Part shown: positions 62,417-64,000 of the stretch, piece after piece
Layout of the letters: each line of letters starts with the position of its first letter
How positions within the stretch are numbered: position 1 is the stretch's first letter
Origin: Streptomyces sp. SCSIO 30461
Lineage (GTDB): Bacteria; Actinomycetota; Actinomycetes; Streptomycetales; Streptomycetaceae
Reading direction: 5' to 3'
NCBI RefSeq assembly: GCF_037023745.1
Contig: NZ_CP146101.1
Span: 1,426,001-1,490,000 of the forward strand
Length of the DNA: 64,000 nt
Program-made: the position numbers and the translations under genes
Notes under the pieces: generated by a model
Database searches by the model: none
The model's input: the letters and a program-made list of their open reading frames with translations, nothing else
Told to the model about the DNA's origin: nothing

Positions 62417-63394
62417 ATGCTGCTCGAAGTACGCGACCTGCACGTGGAGTTCCGTACCAGGGACGGAGTCGCCAAGGCCGTCGACGGCGTCAGCTACGCC
62501 GTCGACGCGGGCGAGACCCTGGCCGTGCTGGGTGAGTCCGGCTCAGGGAAGTCCGTCACGGCCCAGGCCGTCATGGGCATCCTCGACGGCCCGCCGGGCC
62601 GGATCACCGCCGGTGAGGTGCTGTTCCAGGGCCGGGACCTGCTGAAGCTCCGTGAGGACGAGCGGCGCGCCGTCCGGGGTGCCCGGATGGCGATGATCTT
62701 CCAGGACGCGCTCTCCGCCCTCAACCCCGTGCTGACCGTCGGTGAACAACTGGGGGAGATGTTCACCGTGCACCGAGGCATGTCCAGGAAAGCGGCCAAG
62801 GCCAAGGCCGTCGAGCTGATGGACAAGGTCAGGATCCCGGCAGCCGCCGCGCGTGTCGGCGACTACCCGCACCAGTTCTCGGGCGGTATGCGTCAGCGGA
62901 TCATGATCGCCATGGCGCTGGCGCTCGAGCCGGACCTGATCATCGCGGACGAGCCGACCACCGCGCTCGACGTGACCGTGCAGGCCCAGGTGATGGACCT
63001 GCTCGCGGAGCTCCAGCGCGAGTACAACATGGGTCTGATCCTGATCACCCACGACCTCGGTGTCGTCGCCGATGTCGCGGACAAGATCGCGGTGATGTAC
63101 GCGGGCCGGATCGTGGAGACCGCGCCCGTGCACGAGCTCTACAAGGCGCCCGCCCACCCGTACACCCGTGGCCTCCTCGACTCCATCCCGCGCCTGGACC
63201 AGAAGGGCCGGGAGCTGTACGCGATCAAGGGTCTGCCACCCAACCTGCTCCGCGTCCCGACCGGCTGCGCCTTCAACCCGCGCTGCCCGAAGGCCAGGGA
63301 CGTGTGCCTGACGGACGAGCCGGAGCTGTTCGCCGTGGACCGGCCGGGCAGGTCGAGTGCCTGCTTCTTCTGGAGGGAGTGCCTCCATGGCTGA
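62417..63394 (+). CDS. Oligopeptide ABC ATPase, OppD type, operon 2
   Basis: A 325-residue ATPase. Walker A is GESGSGKSV, signature FSGGMRQRI, Walker [14 protein letters not shown]. It lacks the 27-residue extension of the first operon's protein. More than half of the gene (62794-63295) is the converted tract. The Cys cluster is [15 protein letters not shown] with SACFFW. Confidence 0.94.
   Translation: MLLEVRDLHVEFRTRDGVAKAVDGVSYAVDAGETLAVLGESGSGKSVTAQAVMGILDGPPGRITAGEVLFQGRDLLKLREDERRAVRGARMAMIFQDALSALNPVLTVGEQLGEMFTVHRGMSRKAAKAKAVELMDKVRIPAAAARVGDYPHQFSGGMRQRIMIAMALALEPDLIIADEPTTALDVTVQAQVMDLLAELQREYNMGLILITHDLGVVADVADKIAVMYAGRIVETAPVHELYKAPAHPYTRGLLDSIPRLDQKGRELYAIKGLPPNLLRVPTGCAFNPRCPKARDVCLTDEPELFAVDRPGRSSACFFWRECLHG
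62794..63295 (+). repeat. 502-bp conversion tract, copy 2 (oppD-like genes)
   Basis: Partner of 56772-57273; the single difference is at 62832 (g). Confidence 0.9.
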
Positions 63395-64000
63395 GCCGAT
63401 CATCGAGGTGCGCGGTCTGTACAAGCACTATCCGCTCACCCGGGGCGCGCTCTTTCGCAAGCACGTGGGCGAGGTGAAGGCCGTCGACGGGGTCGACGCC
63501 GACCTGTTCCCGGGCGAGACCCTCGGAATCGTCGGTGAGTCGGGCTGCGGCAAGTCCACCCTCGCCCGACTGCTGGTCCATCTGGAGCGGCCGACCAGCG
63601 GGCAGATCCGCTACAAGGGCGAGGACATCACCAGGTTGTCGGGACGGGCGCTCAAGGCCGTGCGCCGCCAGATCCAGATGGTGTTCCAGGACCCGTACAG
63701 CTCGCTCAACCCCCGGATGACGGTCGGCGACATCATCGGCGAGCCGTACGAGATCCACCCGGAGGCAGCGCCCAAGGGCGACCGGCGCCGCCGGGTCCAG
63801 GAGCTGCTGGACGTCGTGGGGCTCAACCCGGAGTACCTGAACCGCTATCCGCACCAGTTCTCGGGCGGTCAGCGCCAGCGCATCGGCATCGCCCGCGGGC
63901 TTGCGCTGCGGCCCGAGGTCATCGTGGCGGACGAACCCGTGTCGGCGCTCGACGTGTCCGTGCAGGCCCAGATCGTCAATCTGCTGGAGAAACTTCAGGA
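63387..64000 (+). CDS. Oligopeptide ABC ATPase, OppF type, operon 2 (3' end beyond window)
   Basis: The first 204 residues of an ATPase starting at the ATG at 63387, overlapping OppD by eight bases. Walker A is GESGCGKST, the signature [17 protein letters not shown], and Walker [14 protein letters not shown]. It lacks the Ala/Glu-rich head of the first paralogue. The gene runs off the right edge. Confidence 0.93.
   Translation, partial: MAEPIIEVRGLYKHYPLTRGALFRKHVGEVKAVDGVDADLFPGETLGIVGESGCGKSTLARLLVHLERPTSGQIRYKGEDITRLSGRALKAVRRQIQMVFQDPYSSLNPRMTVGDIIGEPYEIHPEAAPKGDRRRRVQELLDVVGLNPEYLNRYPHQFSGGQRQRIGIARGLALRPEVIVADEPVSALDVSVQAQIVNLLEKLQ

Overview
The window is high-GC actinomycete chromosome, almost certainly Streptomyces. 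Third codon positions are nearly all G or C, GTG and TTG starts are common, secreted proteins carry Tat or long Ala-rich signals, and the gene content (kinase/FHA pairs, PAS-GAF-PP2C-HATPase phosphatases, many exported hydrolases, oligopeptide ABC operons, an SdhCAB set with a heme-type membrane anchor) is typical of that genus. No rRNA, tRNA or CRISPR array was seen.

Region 1 (1-14.4 kb) is a decaying accessory zone. It holds a partial methyltransferase preceded by a frameshifted micro-ORF, an HTH gene broken in the middle, a frameshifted small gene, an intact FG-GAP secreted protein, and a 5'-truncated second FG-GAP gene. These are followed by an intact three-gene molybdenum hydroxylase operon of the PaoABC/YagTSR type (4.9-8.7 kb). 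Just after it, three CTAG-bounded mobile elements are stacked end to end (8744-12495): two full-length IS1182-family elements and a 180-bp MITE. The stack interrupts what appears to be the operon's fourth gene, an xdhC-type maturation factor, which also carries frameshifts. A VapBC-like toxin-antitoxin pair, a degraded oxygenase-like gene and a frameshifted GreA-like gene follow.

Region 2 (14.4-30.4 kb) is an intact block rich in signalling and exported proteins. It has a Ser/Thr kinase overlapping an FHA-domain gene, then three secreted enzymes that share a C-terminal beta-propeller of PLL/tectonin type (a GH43-like protein, an M23 endopeptidase and a transglycosylase-like protein). Between them lie two Ag85/esterase-D-like secreted hydrolases and an Ntn acylase of the AHL/echinocandin acylase family. 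A PLP threonine-synthase-like enzyme and a secreted subtilisin with a P-domain end the block.

Region 3 (30.4-47 kb) contains a GntR/UTRA regulator, a SPOR microprotein, a Nudix hydrolase, and two HATPase/PP2C partner-switch-type regulators. It continues with an FG-GAP remnant, a Tat-exported PHP phosphoesterase, a TPM-domain plus PspA envelope-stress operon, a CsbD-like stress protein, and a membrane anchor-SdhA-SdhB operon.

Region 4 (47-64 kb) is core-like: a large peptide-binding lipoprotein, TypA/BipA, then two consecutive five-gene oligopeptide ABC transporter operons in the same order (binding lipoprotein, two permeases, two ATPases), the second running off the right edge. The two oppD-like genes share a 502-bp tract with one visible difference, far more alike than the DNA around it, which points to recent gene conversion. 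Perfect long hairpins, likely terminators, separate many of the units.
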